Source of the DNA: CAIQPS01 sp963721365
Lineage (GTDB): Bacteria; Actinomycetota; Thermoleophilia; RBG-16-64-13
Direction of reading: 5' to 3'
Assembly: GCA_963721365.1 (NCBI GenBank)
Contig: CAVRJE010000023.1
Location: 248,001-312,000, forward strand
Length of the DNA stretch: 64,000 nt
The first letter of the stretch is position 1. Each line of letters begins with the position of its first letter. The position numbers were made by a program, and so were the translations under genes. Positions 10,993 through 21,044 of this stretch are shown here, piece after piece. The notes below the pieces were generated by a model, which had not been told where the DNA came from, ran no database searches, and was given only the letters and a program-made list of their open reading frames with translations.

Positions 10993-11916
10993 CACGCCTC
11001 CTTCCCCGCCGCCGCTCGCGCGGCCGCCTTCTCGAGCGCGTCTCTCACCAGCACCCGCACCATCTCCTTGCGGTACCACGCCGTGGAACGGACGTCGGAG
11101 ATGGGAGACACGGCTGCCGGCTGCCGCGTCGGCCGCGTCGGCAATCGCTTGGGCCCCGACCGGCCGCCCGATAAGCGCCTGCTCCGCGGCCAGCGCCCGC
11201 ACCGGCGTGGGCGCGGCCGAGCCCACGGCGATCCCCGCGCGAACGCAGACGCCACCGGCGAGCTCGATCATCACCGCCGCGTTCACCTTGGCGATGTCCT
11301 CGGAGGTCTTCGACAGCTTGAGGAACGCGCCGGCGCTGCCGGCGGCCGGCGCCGGCACGACGATCTCGGTGACGATCTCGTGCGGACCCACGGCGGTCTT
11401 GCCGGCGTCCAGGAAGAACTCCTCGATGGGTATCTCCCGCTCCCCATCCGCTCCCCGCGATCCTCATGCGGGCGCCCAGCGCGTACAGAGCCGGAGCCAC
11501 ATCGGAGGCCGGCGTGCCGACGCACAGGTTGCCCACCACCGTGCCCATCACCTTGGTCTGTACCGAGACGATCGAGCCGATGGCCTCGGCCAGCAGCGGC
11601 CATCCCTGCCGCACCGCCGGCGACCGTCTCCACCTGCCGCAGAGTGGCGAGCGCGCCGATGCGGAGCGCGCCGCCTTCAGCGCGGCCGCCTGCGGCGGCC
11701 TGGTCCCCGGCCTGTCCGTCGACCCGCACGTAGTCCAGACCCGGGCACCTTCTGCAGGCTCACCACTCTCTCCGGGACGATCTGGCGCAGGCGCATCTTG
11801 AGCACCAGATCGACGCCGCCGGCGAGCACCCTGGCTCTGTCGCCGTCTACCAGCGCGACGGCCTCCGCCACCGTGACCGGCTCGGAGAACTCAAAGGGCA
11901 ACAAGACCCGATGCAT
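10992..11916 (-). CDS. Mo-hydroxylase FAD-binding subunit (frame-broken)
   Basis: About 307 residues with at least four frame breaks. It begins MHRVLLPFEFSEPVTVAEAV with the FAD loop VLAGGVDLVLKMR. The second FAD motif is TVVGNLCVGTPASDVAPAL, and the C-terminal CO-dehydrogenase-flavoprotein-like domain has FLKLSKTSEDIAKVNAAVMI. This subunit passes electrons from the 2Fe-2S centres to an acceptor such as NAD+. Gene order FAD, FeS, Mo with one- to four-base overlaps shows one transcription unit. The ATG at 11916 is 8 bases after the MBL gene stop. Confidence 0.87.
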
Positions 11917-11924
11917 GCTCTCCC

Positions 11925-12785
11925 CTACTCGTAGTACTCCGGGCACGCCTTCAACGTGTCGAACTGCTCCTGGTCGTGGCCGAAGAAGATCTGACCCTCT
12001 TCCTTCTCCACCAGGTCGCGCACCCGCTTGAAGCTCCACAGCTCGCCGGCGGCCGACCAGGTGAATGCGTGCGGGATGCCCGGGGCGTACCCGTTGACAG
12101 GGATGTCGTAGTACATGCCGCGGTGCTCGCAGGCCGACAGGAAGACCGGGCCGGTCTTGGGCAGCCGGACCATCACGTTCTGGAATCCCGGCGTGTGTCC
12201 GGGCAGCGACAGGATCTCCACGTCCTTGCCGAGCAGTTCGTAGTCCCCGTTGATGTACATGAAGTCGAGCCCCGGCACCTCGAAGTACTCGCGCACGTAC
12301 ATCCAGGTGTGGAACTGCTCCACGGCCGGTTCGTCCCCGGGCCGCGGCGGCGTGCCTATCCGGCTGGCGTATTCCTGCTCGGCCTCCTGCACCACGATCT
12401 TCGCCTTGGTGTTGGCGAACTGGGGCAGGTAGCCGGCATGCTCGCTCATGAGATGCGAGATGACCACGTAGTCGACGTCCTCGGGCTTGACCCCGATCTT
12501 GGCCAGTTGGGCGATGGGGTTCTGGTCGGGCGCCTGCTTCAGGTGGAAGCCTTCCGGGCCCTTACGGTGCGGGAATCCGACCAACTTCTCGAACCACTCC
12601 CGGGTAAAGCCCAGGTCGAACACGATCTTGGCCTTCGGATGGTCGATGAAGAACTGGATGTTGCGGATGCCGAAAGGCCCTTCCTTGTATTCCTCCCCGG
12701 TGGCGTCGCAGGTGCCGAAGTGCCACAGGAACCCGTGCTCGGTCCACATCTGGCCACAATCGAGGATGTACAGCTTCATACTCAT
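11925..12785 (-). CDS. MBL-fold hydrolase, N-acyl homoserine lactonase-like, altered metal motif
   Basis: 286 residues, intact. The fold is recognisable from MKLYILDCGQMW, FFIDHPKAKIVFDLGFTREW, DVDYVVISHLMSEHAGYLPQ, LSLPGHTPGFQNVMV and a final FFGHDQEQF. Normal family members have HxHxDH in the first metal motif; this one has HLMSEH, so the second His is Met and the Asp is Glu. The usual GDA-type bridging Asp region reads SACEHRGMYYD. Either the metal site differs or activity is lost. Position between RidA and the Mo-hydroxylase genes suggests a lactone, ester or amide step in the same pathway. Confidence 0.8.
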   Translation of the reverse strand: MSMKLYILDCGQMWTEHGFLWHFGTCDATGEEYKEGPFGIRNIQFFIDHPKAKIVFDLGFTREWFEKLVGFPHRKGPEGFHLKQAPDQNPIAQLAKIGVKPEDVDYVVISHLMSEHAGYLPQFANTKAKIVVQEAEQEYASRIGTPPRPGDEPAVEQFHTWMYVREYFEVPGLDFMYINGDYELLGKDVEILSLPGHTPGFQNVMVRLPKTGPVFLSACEHRGMYYDIPVNGYAPGIPHAFTWSAAGELWSFKRVRDLVEKEEGQIFFGHDQEQFDTLKACPEYYE

Positions 12786-12842
12786 GCTCGCTCCTCCGTG
12801 CTGTGCGTCGGCGTGTGCGTCAACGTAAGCGTCGCGGCGGTG

Positions 12843-13250
12843 TCAGTCTTTGAGGCAGGCGACGACGTCGATCTCTACCAGCATGCTCGGCCGGGCCAGC
12901 GACGCCGGCATGATGAAGGTGCTGGCCGGCGGCTCTTCGATCAGACCCGGCGCATGCTTCTGGTAGTACTCGTACTCGGTGGCCCGCATCACGTCGTAGT
13001 TCTTGACGTCCTTGAGGTAGATCGTCGTCTTGACGATGTGCTCCATGGAGCTGCCCGCCTCGTCCAGCGCGGCCCGGACCTTGTCGAGAGCGACCAGCAT
13101 CTGCTCCTTGACGTCGTCCGAGGAGACGTCGCCCGTCTCCATGGTGCGGCCGCTCATGCCCGACAGGAACACGATGTCGCCCACCACGACGGAGCGGGCG
13201 AACTTCTGCTTCTGGCCTCCGTAGTACAGCGGGTACGTCTTCTTCTTCAT
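12843..13250 (-). CDS. RidA (YjgF/YER057c/UK114) family enamine/imine deaminase
   Basis: 135 residues, intact. The sequence shows FARSVVVGDIVFLSGMSG, DVKEQMLVALDKVRAAL, KTTIYLKDVKNYDVM and the C-terminal ARPSMLVEIDVVACL with the Arg that binds substrate carboxylates in active RidA enzymes. RidA hydrolyses reactive enamine/imine intermediates to ketones and ammonia. The related RutC acts in pyrimidine ring catabolism. It sits between hyuB and the MBL gene, which fits a role in N-heterocycle breakdown. Confidence 0.88.
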   Translation of the reverse strand: MKKKTYPLYYGGQKQKFARSVVVGDIVFLSGMSGRTMETGDVSSDDVKEQMLVALDKVRAALDEAGSSMEHIVKTTIYLKDVKNYDVMRATEYEYYQKHAPGLIEEPPASTFIMPASLARPSMLVEIDVVACLKD

Positions 13251-13263
13251 CTGCGGCTCCTGA

Positions 13264-15136
13264 TCACGAGATCTGCTCGTCCATTCCTACGATCCGAAAC
13301 GCTCTGCGGGCGAACGGCCGCGTCTTCTGGTCGATGAAGATGCGGTCGCGCTTCCATTCCCCTTTCAGCCCGGCCCGCCTCTCCTCGGTGGCCTGCCGGT
13401 CTATGAGCTTGCCGGACTCGTCGAGGACCGCGCCGTAGTCGCGGACGGCGCTCTCCGCCGAAACGAGCCCGATGTCCAGGTCGTGTTGCAGGTAGTCGAG
13501 GTCCCGGTCGAGAGGGTCGCCGTACCCGCCCCCGCCCGGCGCCCGGAAATAGAGAACGTCCCCCGGTCGGGCTATCTTACCCCCGGCCCGGTCGATGGGC
13601 GTCTCGCTGCCGTCCGGGTGGAGGATCTTGTTCTCGCCGTGCAGCCCGGGCATGCCGCCAAAGATCCCGTACGGAGGGATGACGCAGCGGTCGTTCGCAC
13701 CCCCCACCTCGCACTCGTGCCCCAGCGGCCGCATGATCGTGACCCCCGACATGCCGCCCCTGAACCTGACCGGGGCCGCCCGAGTCGGGGTAGAACGCGT
13801 ACAGCTCCACCAGGAACGGGTAGCGGGTCTCGAACACTTCCATGGAGACCTGGGAGACGCTGCCGCCTATGCGGGGCCCGCCGGCGAGCTCGAAGCCGTC
13901 CTTGGTGGCTCTCGCGCCCCACGCGGTCGGGTCGGACCCCAGGTACCAGGCGTAGTACTCGCCCGTGCGAGGGTCGAAGCCGCCGGCGGTGTGCGCCGTG
14001 GCCGTCCCCGAGTCGCCCCCGATCACCCTCTCGGGGATCACGCGGGCCAGGGCGGCGCTCACCGTGTCGATGATGCGCAGTGAGGTCTCGGTGTTGCCGC
14101 TCACGACGGGGGCAGGGAACCGGGCGTTCACCACCAGCCCCTCGGGAGCGATGATGGTGACCGGACGATAGCAGCCGTGGTTCTTGGGGATCGCCGGGTC
14201 GGTCAGGTTGAAGAGCGCGCAGTACGTGGCCGAATGGGCGACGCCGAGGACGCAGTTGGCCGGGCCCTTCACCTGGGGGTCGGAGCCGCTGAAGTCCACC
14301 GTGATGGTGCTGCCGTCGACGGTCACCCGGGCGTGGATCTTCACGGGGCGGTCTTTGTCGATGCCGTCGTTGTCCAGGAAGTCCTCGAAGACGTAGACGC
14401 CGTCTGGGATCTTGGCGATCTCGGCCCGCATGAGCTGCTCCGAGTAGTCCATGGCCCATTCCATGGCGGCGGTCATGCCGTCGGCGCCGTACTTGTCGAA
14501 GAGCTCGCCGATGCGCCTCGCCCCCAGGCGGCAGCCGGCCGCCTGAGCCTGCAGATCGCCCCAGGAGAACTGCGGGACCCGAACGTTGGCGAGGAAGAGA
14601 TCCCGCACTCCTTCGTTGAGGACGCCGGCCGCGTAGAGCTTGATGGGCGGGATGCGCACGCCCTCCTGGAAGATGCTCACGGTGTCGCCGGCGAAGCTGC
14701 CCGGATGCATGCCCCCGATGTCCCCGTGGTGCCCCCGGGAGACGGCGTAGGCGACGAGCTCCCCCTCGTGGTAGACGGGGGTGATCACATCCACGTCGGG
14801 GAGATGCGTGCCGCCCGGGAAGGGGTTGTTGTGGATGAGGACGTCCCCCGGCTCGAGATTCGCCTTACCGAACCGGTCGATGATCGCCTTGGCGCTCAGT
14901 TCGAGCGCCCCGAGATGGACGGTGACGCCCATGGAGGAGGCGATCAGGCGGCCCTCGCCGTCGAGGAGCGCCGTCGAGAAATCGAGGACCTCGTTGAAGA
15001 TGGGGTGATACGAGGTGCGCTTGAGAACCTCCGCCATCTCGAGGGGTATGGACTCGAGCAGGCTTCGCAAGACTCCGAGGGTGAAGGCGTCGCGGCCCCG
15101 GCCCGCTGCGCTGCGCCCATCGTCGCCGGGGCTCAC
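13264..15136 (-). CDS. hyuB: Hydantoinase B / oxoprolinase-type subunit
   Basis: About 623 residues with one frame break near 13760. It belongs to the HyuB family, which with HyuA opens hydantoins, 5-oxoproline or other lactams with ATP. Motifs include TLGVLRSLLESIPLEMAEVL, DPGSF-type region GGMHPGSFAGDTVSIFQEGV, SRGHHGDIGGMHP, NPFPGGTHLPDV, NTETSLRIIDTVSAAL and the C-terminal APGGGGYGDP. The chosen GTG at 15136 overlaps the hyuA TGA, and no in-frame ATG lies nearby. RidA starts 13 bases after the stop. Confidence 0.88.
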
Positions 15137-17225
15137 AGCGCCAGCTCCACTATCAGCGTGCCGAACCGGTCCACCGTCGCCGTCTCTCCCGGGGGGAGGA
15201 CCGTGGTGGTATCCATCTGCTCGATGACCGCCGGCCCGGTGATCACGTTGCCCGCCGCGAGCCGCGACCGTTCGTAGGTGTCGCAGTCCACGTAGCCGCC
15301 GGCCTCCTCGAAATAGACCTTCCTCGTTCCTTTGTGCGCCGGGCCCGGGTCGGGAGCGCCCGCGGCTATCTCGGGCATCTCGCCCCTCTCTCGCGGGCCT
15401 ACGGCCGACGCGGACAGGGTCATGAACTCCACCTCCGAGTCCCGGGAGTCGTGCCCGAACAGATGGAGATGCTTCTCGTGGAAGAGCGCGCCGAGCTTGT
15501 CGATCGTCCGCCCATCCATTCCTTCGAGCAGCTCTCGCGGCACCTCCACCGGCACCTCGTGGGCCTGGCCCAGGTAGCGCATGTCGATCTCGTAGCGGGT
15601 GACTATCTCGCCCGGCGCAAACCCCAGCTCCTCGATCTGCGCCGCCGCCTCCACGGCGATCTCCTTGAAGATGGCTTCGAGGCGGACTGGGTCGGCCTGA
15701 GAGAGCCGGATGACGTAGGAACGATGGACGTCGTACCGGGCGTCGGCGGTGATCAGACCGACGGCCGAGAACACCCCCGCGTTGAGAGGGATGACCACCC
15801 TGGGGATGCGGAGTTCCTGGGCCATGCGCACGGCATGGATGGCGGCCGTCCCCCCTGACGCCACCAGCGTGAAGTCTCGGGGATCGTGCCCACGCTGGAC
15901 GGTGACGACCCGCGTCGCCCCGATCATGTTCGCGTTGACCAGCCGGTAGATGCCGTGCGCCGCTTCGGGGACGCCCATGTCCAGCCGGTCGGCGACCTTC
16001 TCCTTGACGGCCCGCCTGGCGGCCTCTGCATAGACGGTCATGTCGCCGCCCAGGTAATAGTCCGCGTTGATATAGCCGAGCACCAGATCCGCGTCGGTCA
16101 CCGTCGGCTCGTGGCCGCCCTTGCCGTAGCAGGCCGGGCCGGGCACCGAGCCGGCGCTCCGCGGGCCCACGTGGACTGCTCCGGCCTGGTCCACGGAGGC
16201 GATGCTGCCCCCGCCGGCGCCGATCTCCACCATGTCCATCACGGGGACACCCACGAAATAGCGGCCTCCGAGCCAGAAGCGCGTGGTCACCTCGGGCCTG
16301 CCGTCGCGAACGACGCAGATCTTGGCCGTGGTCCCACCCATGTCGAAGGAGATGACGTCGGGATAGCCCGAGCGACAGGCCCAACTGCGCCGCCGCGGAG
16401 ACGCCCCCCGCGGGACCGGAGTCGATGGTGTAGACGGGCCGGGTGGCGGCAACGGCCGCCGACATGATCCCGCCGCTCGACTGCATGAGATAGAGCTCTT
16501 TCTGGAAGCCACCCGCCCTCAACCGGTCGCGCAACCTCTGCAGGTACGACTGCATGATGGGCATCACGTAGGCGTTGACGGTGGTGGTGCTCAGCCGCTC
16601 GTACTCGCGGATGACGGGAAGGATCTCGCTCGAGATCGACAGGCGAAGACCGGGAAGCGCCTCCCGGAGGATCTCGGCGGTGCGCTGCTCGTGCGCCGGG
16701 TTCATGAACGAGAACAGGTAGCAGATGACCGCGGCCTCGACGTCCTGTCTGCGGAGCTCTTCGGCGATCTGCCACACGACGGGCTCGTCCAGCTGCTTCA
16801 GCACGTTGCCGCGGATAATCGAGGCGCTCGGGGACCTCGAAGCGGAGCGGCCGCCGCACGAGAGGGTCGTAGCCTCCCACGTAGTCCTGCGGCAGGTCCA
16901 TCTGCAGGTTGTACATGTCGTCCGGGTTGTCGATGACCCGCTGCCCCCGCCGCAGCTCCAGGGAGTCCCGGAAGCCCTCGGTCGTGACGACCGCGACCCT
17001 GGCGCCCCTGTTCTCGATGACGGCGTTGACGCCGACCGTGGTGCCGTGGGAGAAGAAGTCGACCTGGGCCAGGTCGATGCCCGCTTTGGAGATGGCGTCC
17101 ATGACGCCGTCGGACTGGTCGGCAGGAGTCGTGGGGGCCTTGGCCACGATGACTCTGCCCGCTTCATCCATGGCCACCAGGTCGGTGAAGGTCCCCCCGA
17201 CATCTGCCCCAACGCGATAGTTCAC
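15133..17225 (-). CDS. hyuA: Hydantoinase A / oxoprolinase-type ATP-binding subunit
   Basis: About 697 residues, frame-broken near 16820 and 16375. The ASKHA-type ATP-binding motifs are clear: VGADVGGTFTDLVAMDEAG, FSHGTTVGVNAVIE, TIDSGPAGGVSAAAQLG and VISFDMGGTTAKICVV. EIGAGGGSIASVDQAG and the C-terminal GNVITGPAVIEQMDTTTVLP complete the family pattern. It phosphorylates the lactam or imide substrate, which the HyuB part then hydrolyses. The start is a GTG at 17225, immediately after the lipoprotein gene stop. Whether it is a hydantoinase, oxoprolinase, acetone carboxylase-like or caprolactamase-like enzyme cannot be decided from the motifs. Confidence 0.9.
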
Positions 17226-17227
17226 TG

Positions 17228-18065
17228 TCAGTGGACCGTGAGCGTCGACGTGATGTCGGGCAGAGGGGCCTCCGAGCCGGACGGGCCCACCTTCGCGGTC
17301 ACCCGGGCGGTGACGTCATAGTCCCCCGCGGGGACGTTCAGCGTGTCGTTCAGCACTACGGAGAGGGACTTGCCCGGCTCGAGCGTGACGGTCTCGACGG
17401 CCTGCGTGAAACCCTTGCCGGCGCTCCAGGTGTAGGCGTCCACATCCCCCTGGCTCAGGATGACGTCGGCTCGCTGGCCGTCGGAGAACACAAGCTCGCA
17501 CGGGCGCCTGCCCGGTGTTGGTCACGTCGAAGGCCCACCAGACCGGATCGCCCGAGCTGACCGGCTCGCTCACCGGACTGTACCGCAGGCGCAGGCCCTC
17601 GAAGCTGGTGTCCTCTTCGACCCGCGGGGTGCCCTCGCACCTGCAGAGACGCCCGCCTCGGACGACGCCCTTCAGCACCAGCCAGTAGTCCGACCACGTC
17701 ACTTCGACGATGCCCGGCCTGTCCCGCCGTGGTAGTCAGACCCACCAGGGAGGTCAGGTCGAGCCCATTGACAGGCAAAATGGCCCCGCCCGCTTGGGGT
17801 GGATAGGACTCGGCCAGCGCCGAAGCGAGCACCGTCTGACTGCCGGTGGCCACCAGGGAGCCCTGGACGTTGAGGTCCTGGCCCTCCTCGGCGGCCAGAG
17901 CTTGCTCCACCGTCAGGACCACGCTGCTGTCGGGCCCGGTGGGAGTCCCAGAGCCCTCGCCCGAGGGCCCGCCCGTGCACGCGAACGGGACAACGGCCAC
18001 CACGACAAGGAGGCAGGCCGCGGCAGTCAGAACGACCGTCCTGCTCTTGCAGCCCGACTGGGCAC
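17228..18065 (-). CDS. Probable lipoprotein with C-terminal BsuPI domain (frame-broken)
   Basis: About 278 residues, with breaks near 18040, 17700 and 17510. A GTG at 18065 follows GGAGAAC and reads VPSRAARAGR; after a break come TVVLTAAACLLVVVAVVPFA and Cys, which is a signal peptide with a plausible lipobox, so it is probably anchored outside the membrane. The middle resembles an OB-like stretch (LNVQGSLVATGSQ). The C-terminus matches BsuPI: LRLRYSPVSEPVSSGDPVW, FDVTNTGQAPV, LEPGKSLSVVLNDTLNVPAG. BsuPI is known from an intracellular protease inhibitor of Bacillus. Its place directly upstream of hyuA is unexplained. Confidence 0.6.
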
Positions 18066-18694
18066 CGTTCTCCTTCCGAAAGCACTGTTCCAGATCAGTC
18101 CGGCAGCCGGGCCGTCGGTGCCGGTTTCGAGAGCCCTGCCGACGGAGAAGCCCCGTCCCAGATCCTCTCCCAGGCCGTAGTACTGGTTCTCGCTGGGCCC
18201 CCACCAGATGGGCCGCACGAGTTCGGCGGTCGGCGTGCCCTTGGCGTCCAGACAGCCCTCCTCGACCTTGACGTCGAGGATCTCGCCGGCAAAGAGCGTA
18301 TGGAGGCCGAGTTCGGCCACGTGGACGACCTTGCACTCGAGCACGAAGGGGAACTCGCCCACATAGGGCGCGTCCACCAGGTCGGAGGCCACCGGCGTGA
18401 GCCCGGCAGCCGCGAACTTGTCGGTGTCCCGCCCCGAGCGCTACGCCGAAGAAGTCGGCGAGCCACGACCTGGTCCTGCGTCGGCAGGCTGATGGTGAAC
18501 GCCCGGCGCTCCATGAGGTTCCCGTAGGTGTACGTGGCCTTGCGGACCGAGATGGCCACGCACGGCGGCTTGCTGCAGCAGATCCCGCCCCATGCCACGG
18601 TCATGACGTTCGCCTTGCCGGCGGCGTCGTAGGTGCCCACGACGAACACGGGCGTCGGGTAGAGCCACGTGCCGGGACCGAGTGACTTCTTCAT
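18027..18694 (-). CDS. Flavin reductase-like (DIM6/NTAB family) FMN-binding protein
   Basis: About 200-222 residues with a frame break near 18440. It opens MKKSLGPGTWLYPTPVFVVG and continues NVMTVAWGGICCSKPPCVAI, SVRKATYTYGNLMERRAFTI. After the break come DLVDAPYVGEFPFVLECKVV and LFAGEILDVKVEE, typical of flavin reductase-like split-barrel proteins. These reduce flavin for a partner monooxygenase or bind FMN themselves. The 3' end is uncertain: one frame stops at 18095, another at 18027 inside the next gene. The nitroreductase gene starts its stop only 10 bases upstream. Confidence 0.78.
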
Positions 18695-18704
18695 CGCTTC
18701 CTCC

Positions 18705-19206
18705 CTACCAACGATCGAAATGGACGCGGCCGGGATCGTACCGATCGGCCGGAGCCGGTCGCTCGGCAGGATACCCTATCGGCACCACCGCGAACGGGAT
18801 CACATGCTCGGGCAGTCCAAGAACCGCTGCGATGGGCCGCATGCGCTCCTCGCGGGGATACGTGCCGCACCACACGGCTCCCAGCCCGGCGGCGTGGGCG
18901 GCGAGGAGGAGGTTCTGGGTGGCCGCCGCGCAGTCCTGCACCCAGAAGCCGGGGCGCTCTTCGCGTTCCAGATCGCCGCAGACGATCACGGCCACCTGGG
19001 CGTCACGGGCCATCCCTCCGTATGGGTTGGCGTTCGCTACCACCTCGAGAACCGCCGCGATCGCGCACGACGACGAACTGCCAGGGCTGCTGATTCCCGG
19101 CGGAAGGCGCGGCCATCGCAGCCCGGAGCAGATCGGTGACCAGAGCGTCGGGCACGGGCTGTTCCGTGTACTTGCGGATGCTGCGGCGAGTCAGGATCGT
19201 CTCCAT
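18705..19206 (-). CDS. Nitroreductase-family FMN oxidoreductase
   Basis: About 166 residues with one break near 19050. The N-terminus METILTRRSIRKYTEQPVPD and the motif AAPSAGNQQPWQFVVVRDR are the FMN-binding start of nitroreductases. Later parts include QDCAAATQNLLLAAHAAGLG, AVWCGTYPREERM and FAVVPIGYPAE. The family uses NAD(P)H to reduce quinones, nitro groups or, in the RutE case, malonic semialdehyde. Next to a flavin reductase, it may form a redox pair for the catabolic cluster; that is inference. Confidence 0.85.
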
Positions 19207-19286
19207 CCATCCTCCGTCGGTCGGCGCCTGATGGTCCGCCGAGTCGTGGCCTGCTGTCTTGGCCAAGGATACCCCGGGCAGCGGCG

Positions 19287-19538
19287 CTACGTGGACGAAC
19301 AGCTCAGCGCGGCACCTCCGGCCCCGCCGCCACCTCCACCGGCTTCGCCGCCCGTCGGCGCGGGCGCATGCCGAGCAGGAAGCGGAGGACGCCCACCCTT
19401 CGAGAGAGTGGAGGCCTTGACGTAGAAGGGCTCGTTGTTTGACACCCGCAGGGTGTGGAACGGGAACAGGAGCAGCACCGCCAGGATCCGCAGCCAGTCG
19501 ACGTAGTAGACGCGAGACGCGGCCCGCTCGTCCGATCC
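19287..19538 (-). pseudogene. N-terminal remnant of an acyltransferase-3-like membrane protein
   Basis: The open frame between a TAG at 19539-19541 and a stop at 19287 encodes VYYVDWLRILAVLLLFPFHT followed by LRVSNNEPFYVKA. This is the first transmembrane helix and His motif of acyltransferase-3/OpgC-like membrane proteins, which normally have about 350-400 residues and ten helices. After about 45 codons the sequence turns into a Pro/Gly-rich tail (GGEAGGGGGGAGGAA) and stops. No start codon is evident. I read it as a truncated relic or the edge of a deletion. Nothing else is seen in 19207-19567. Confidence 0.55.
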
Positions 19539-19567
19539 CTACTCCTGTCGCTCGCCGACTCGCCAGG

Positions 19568-20953
19568 TCAGGCGAGCACTTCCTTCACCAAGCCTTCGAA
19601 CGCGTTCACGTACCGGTCGATGTCCTCGTCGGTGTGCTGCACCGACAACGTCCACTCCTCTTCGCGCCCCGGGGCCATGATGACGCCGCGGTTGATGTTG
19701 TAGAGCCAGGCCAGGTTGCACAGCTCGAAGTCCTGGTAGCGGATGAACGACTCGTAGTCGGTGATCTTGCCACTGGCGAAGTTGACACAGCCCTTGGACG
19801 AGATGCCGACCGTGTAGCCGGGGAAGTCGTACTTGGCGCAGACGGCGTCGCACTCGGAGATGAGGCGATCGTTCAGATAGTTGAGGTGTTTGTAGGCATC
19901 CGGCGTCATGACTTCTTCCAGGCTCGCCCGGGCGGTGGCCATCGAGAGCGGATTGCCGCTGTACGTGCCAACCTGGTAGACCTTACCGGTCTCTACCACG
20001 CTCATGACCTCTTCCGAGCCGCCTATGGCCCCCGACGGCAGACCCCCCGCGAGGGCCTTCGCCAGAGTGACCATGTCGGGGACCACGCCCCAGCGTTCGA
20101 CGGCGCCGCCGGCGGCCGTACAGATGCCCGTCTTGACCTCGTCGAAGATGAGCACGATCCCGTGTTTCTTGGTGATCTCGCGAACCGCCTCCAGATAGCC
20201 GGGCTCGGGAAGAACGACCCCCAGGTTCATCATGGCCGCTTCCATGATCACGCACGCCGGCTTGCGGTCCTCGTCGATAAGGTGCTGGATCCGCGCTTCC
20301 ATCATGGGAGCGTCGTTGAAGGGCACCGCCGCGGTCATTTCGATGACGGCCTTTGGTATGCCGGCGCCGTACGAGACCGACTTGTAGTTGTCGCGCTCGC
20401 CGATGTCGCCCCAGTCGGCGATACCCAGGCTGACCATCACGTAGTCGTGGTGCCCGTGGTACGAACCGAATATCTTCATCACCTGCTCGCGCCCGGTGAA
20501 AGCCCGGGCGATGCGGATGGCGTCCATCGTCGCCTCGGACCCCGAGTTCACGAAACGCCACTTGGGCAGTCGGAAGTTCTTGGCCAGGTACTCGGCGACC
20601 ACGATCGAGTCCTCAGTGGGCAGGGCGAACTGGGTTCCCAGCTCGCACCGCTTCTTGATAGCCTCGATGATGGCCGGATGAGCGTGACCCTGCACCATAC
20701 AGCCGAAGCCGTTGTGGAAGTCGCTGAGCTCAAGGCCGTCCACCGAGTAGATCTTGGAGCCTTTCCCGTGCGAGAAGTAGACGGGATAGGGGTCGCGCAT
20801 CTGATAGCTGGATGACACGCCGTTGACGAGCGACTTGGAAGCCCTCTTGAACAGCTCGTACGACTTAGGAGTGGCAACCTCGAGACGCTTCTCTTCGCGC
20901 TCCACCAACTCGGCGATGCGCTTCCGGTCCACCTTCATCGTTCCCGATGACAT
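19568..20953 (-). CDS. Class III aminotransferase (GSA aminomutase-like)
   Basis: 461 residues, intact. The fold-type I class III signature is clear: YFSHGKGSKIYSVDGLELSD, GHAHPAIIEAIKKRCELGTQ, FVNSGSEATMDAIRIARAFT, SYHGHHDYVMVS, LIFDEVKTGIC and the PLP lysine in TLAKALAGGLPSGAIGG. Glutamate-1-semialdehyde aminomutases and omega-amino acid aminotransferases share this pattern. No hem genes are nearby, and the flanking permease and dehydrogenase favour a catabolic omega-aminotransferase. Two start ATGs (20953 and 20938) are possible; 20953 has the better upstream G-rich site. Confidence 0.88.
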   Translation of the reverse strand: MSSGTMKVDRKRIAELVEREEKRLEVATPKSYELFKRASKSLVNGVSSSYQMRDPYPVYFSHGKGSKIYSVDGLELSDFHNGFGCMVQGHAHPAIIEAIKKRCELGTQFALPTEDSIVVAEYLAKNFRLPKWRFVNSGSEATMDAIRIARAFTGREQVMKIFGSYHGHHDYVMVSLGIADWGDIGERDNYKSVSYGAGIPKAVIEMTAAVPFNDAPMMEARIQHLIDEDRKPACVIMEAAMMNLGVVLPEPGYLEAVREITKKHGIVLIFDEVKTGICTAAGGAVERWGVVPDMVTLAKALAGGLPSGAIGGSEEVMSVVETGKVYQVGTYSGNPLSMATARASLEEVMTPDAYKHLNYLNDRLISECDAVCAKYDFPGYTVGISSKGCVNFASGKITDYESFIRYQDFELCNLAWLYNINRGVIMAPGREEEWTLSVQHTDEDIDRYVNAFEGLVKEVLA

Positions 20954-21044
20954 CTCTCTAACCCCCGAGTCTTGGTCGTATTGATCCTCCTGCACTGCCT
21001 ACCCATGATACCGGGCTCGCGAAGGCCGCGGGCGCTCCTCCGCC

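Noticed and set aside
9115..11391. Apparent single 758-residue fusion of FAD, 2Fe-2S and Mo subunits of the hydroxylase
   Set aside because: The frames are joined only through frame breaks. A TGA/ATG overlap is visible at both gene borders once the breaks are bridged, so three separate genes are more likely.
13577..17212. Apparent 1211-residue HyuA-HyuB fusion
   Set aside because: Out-of-frame translation fills the middle of HyuA in this frame. The correct HyuA frame ends in a TGA at 15133 that overlaps a GTG start for HyuB.
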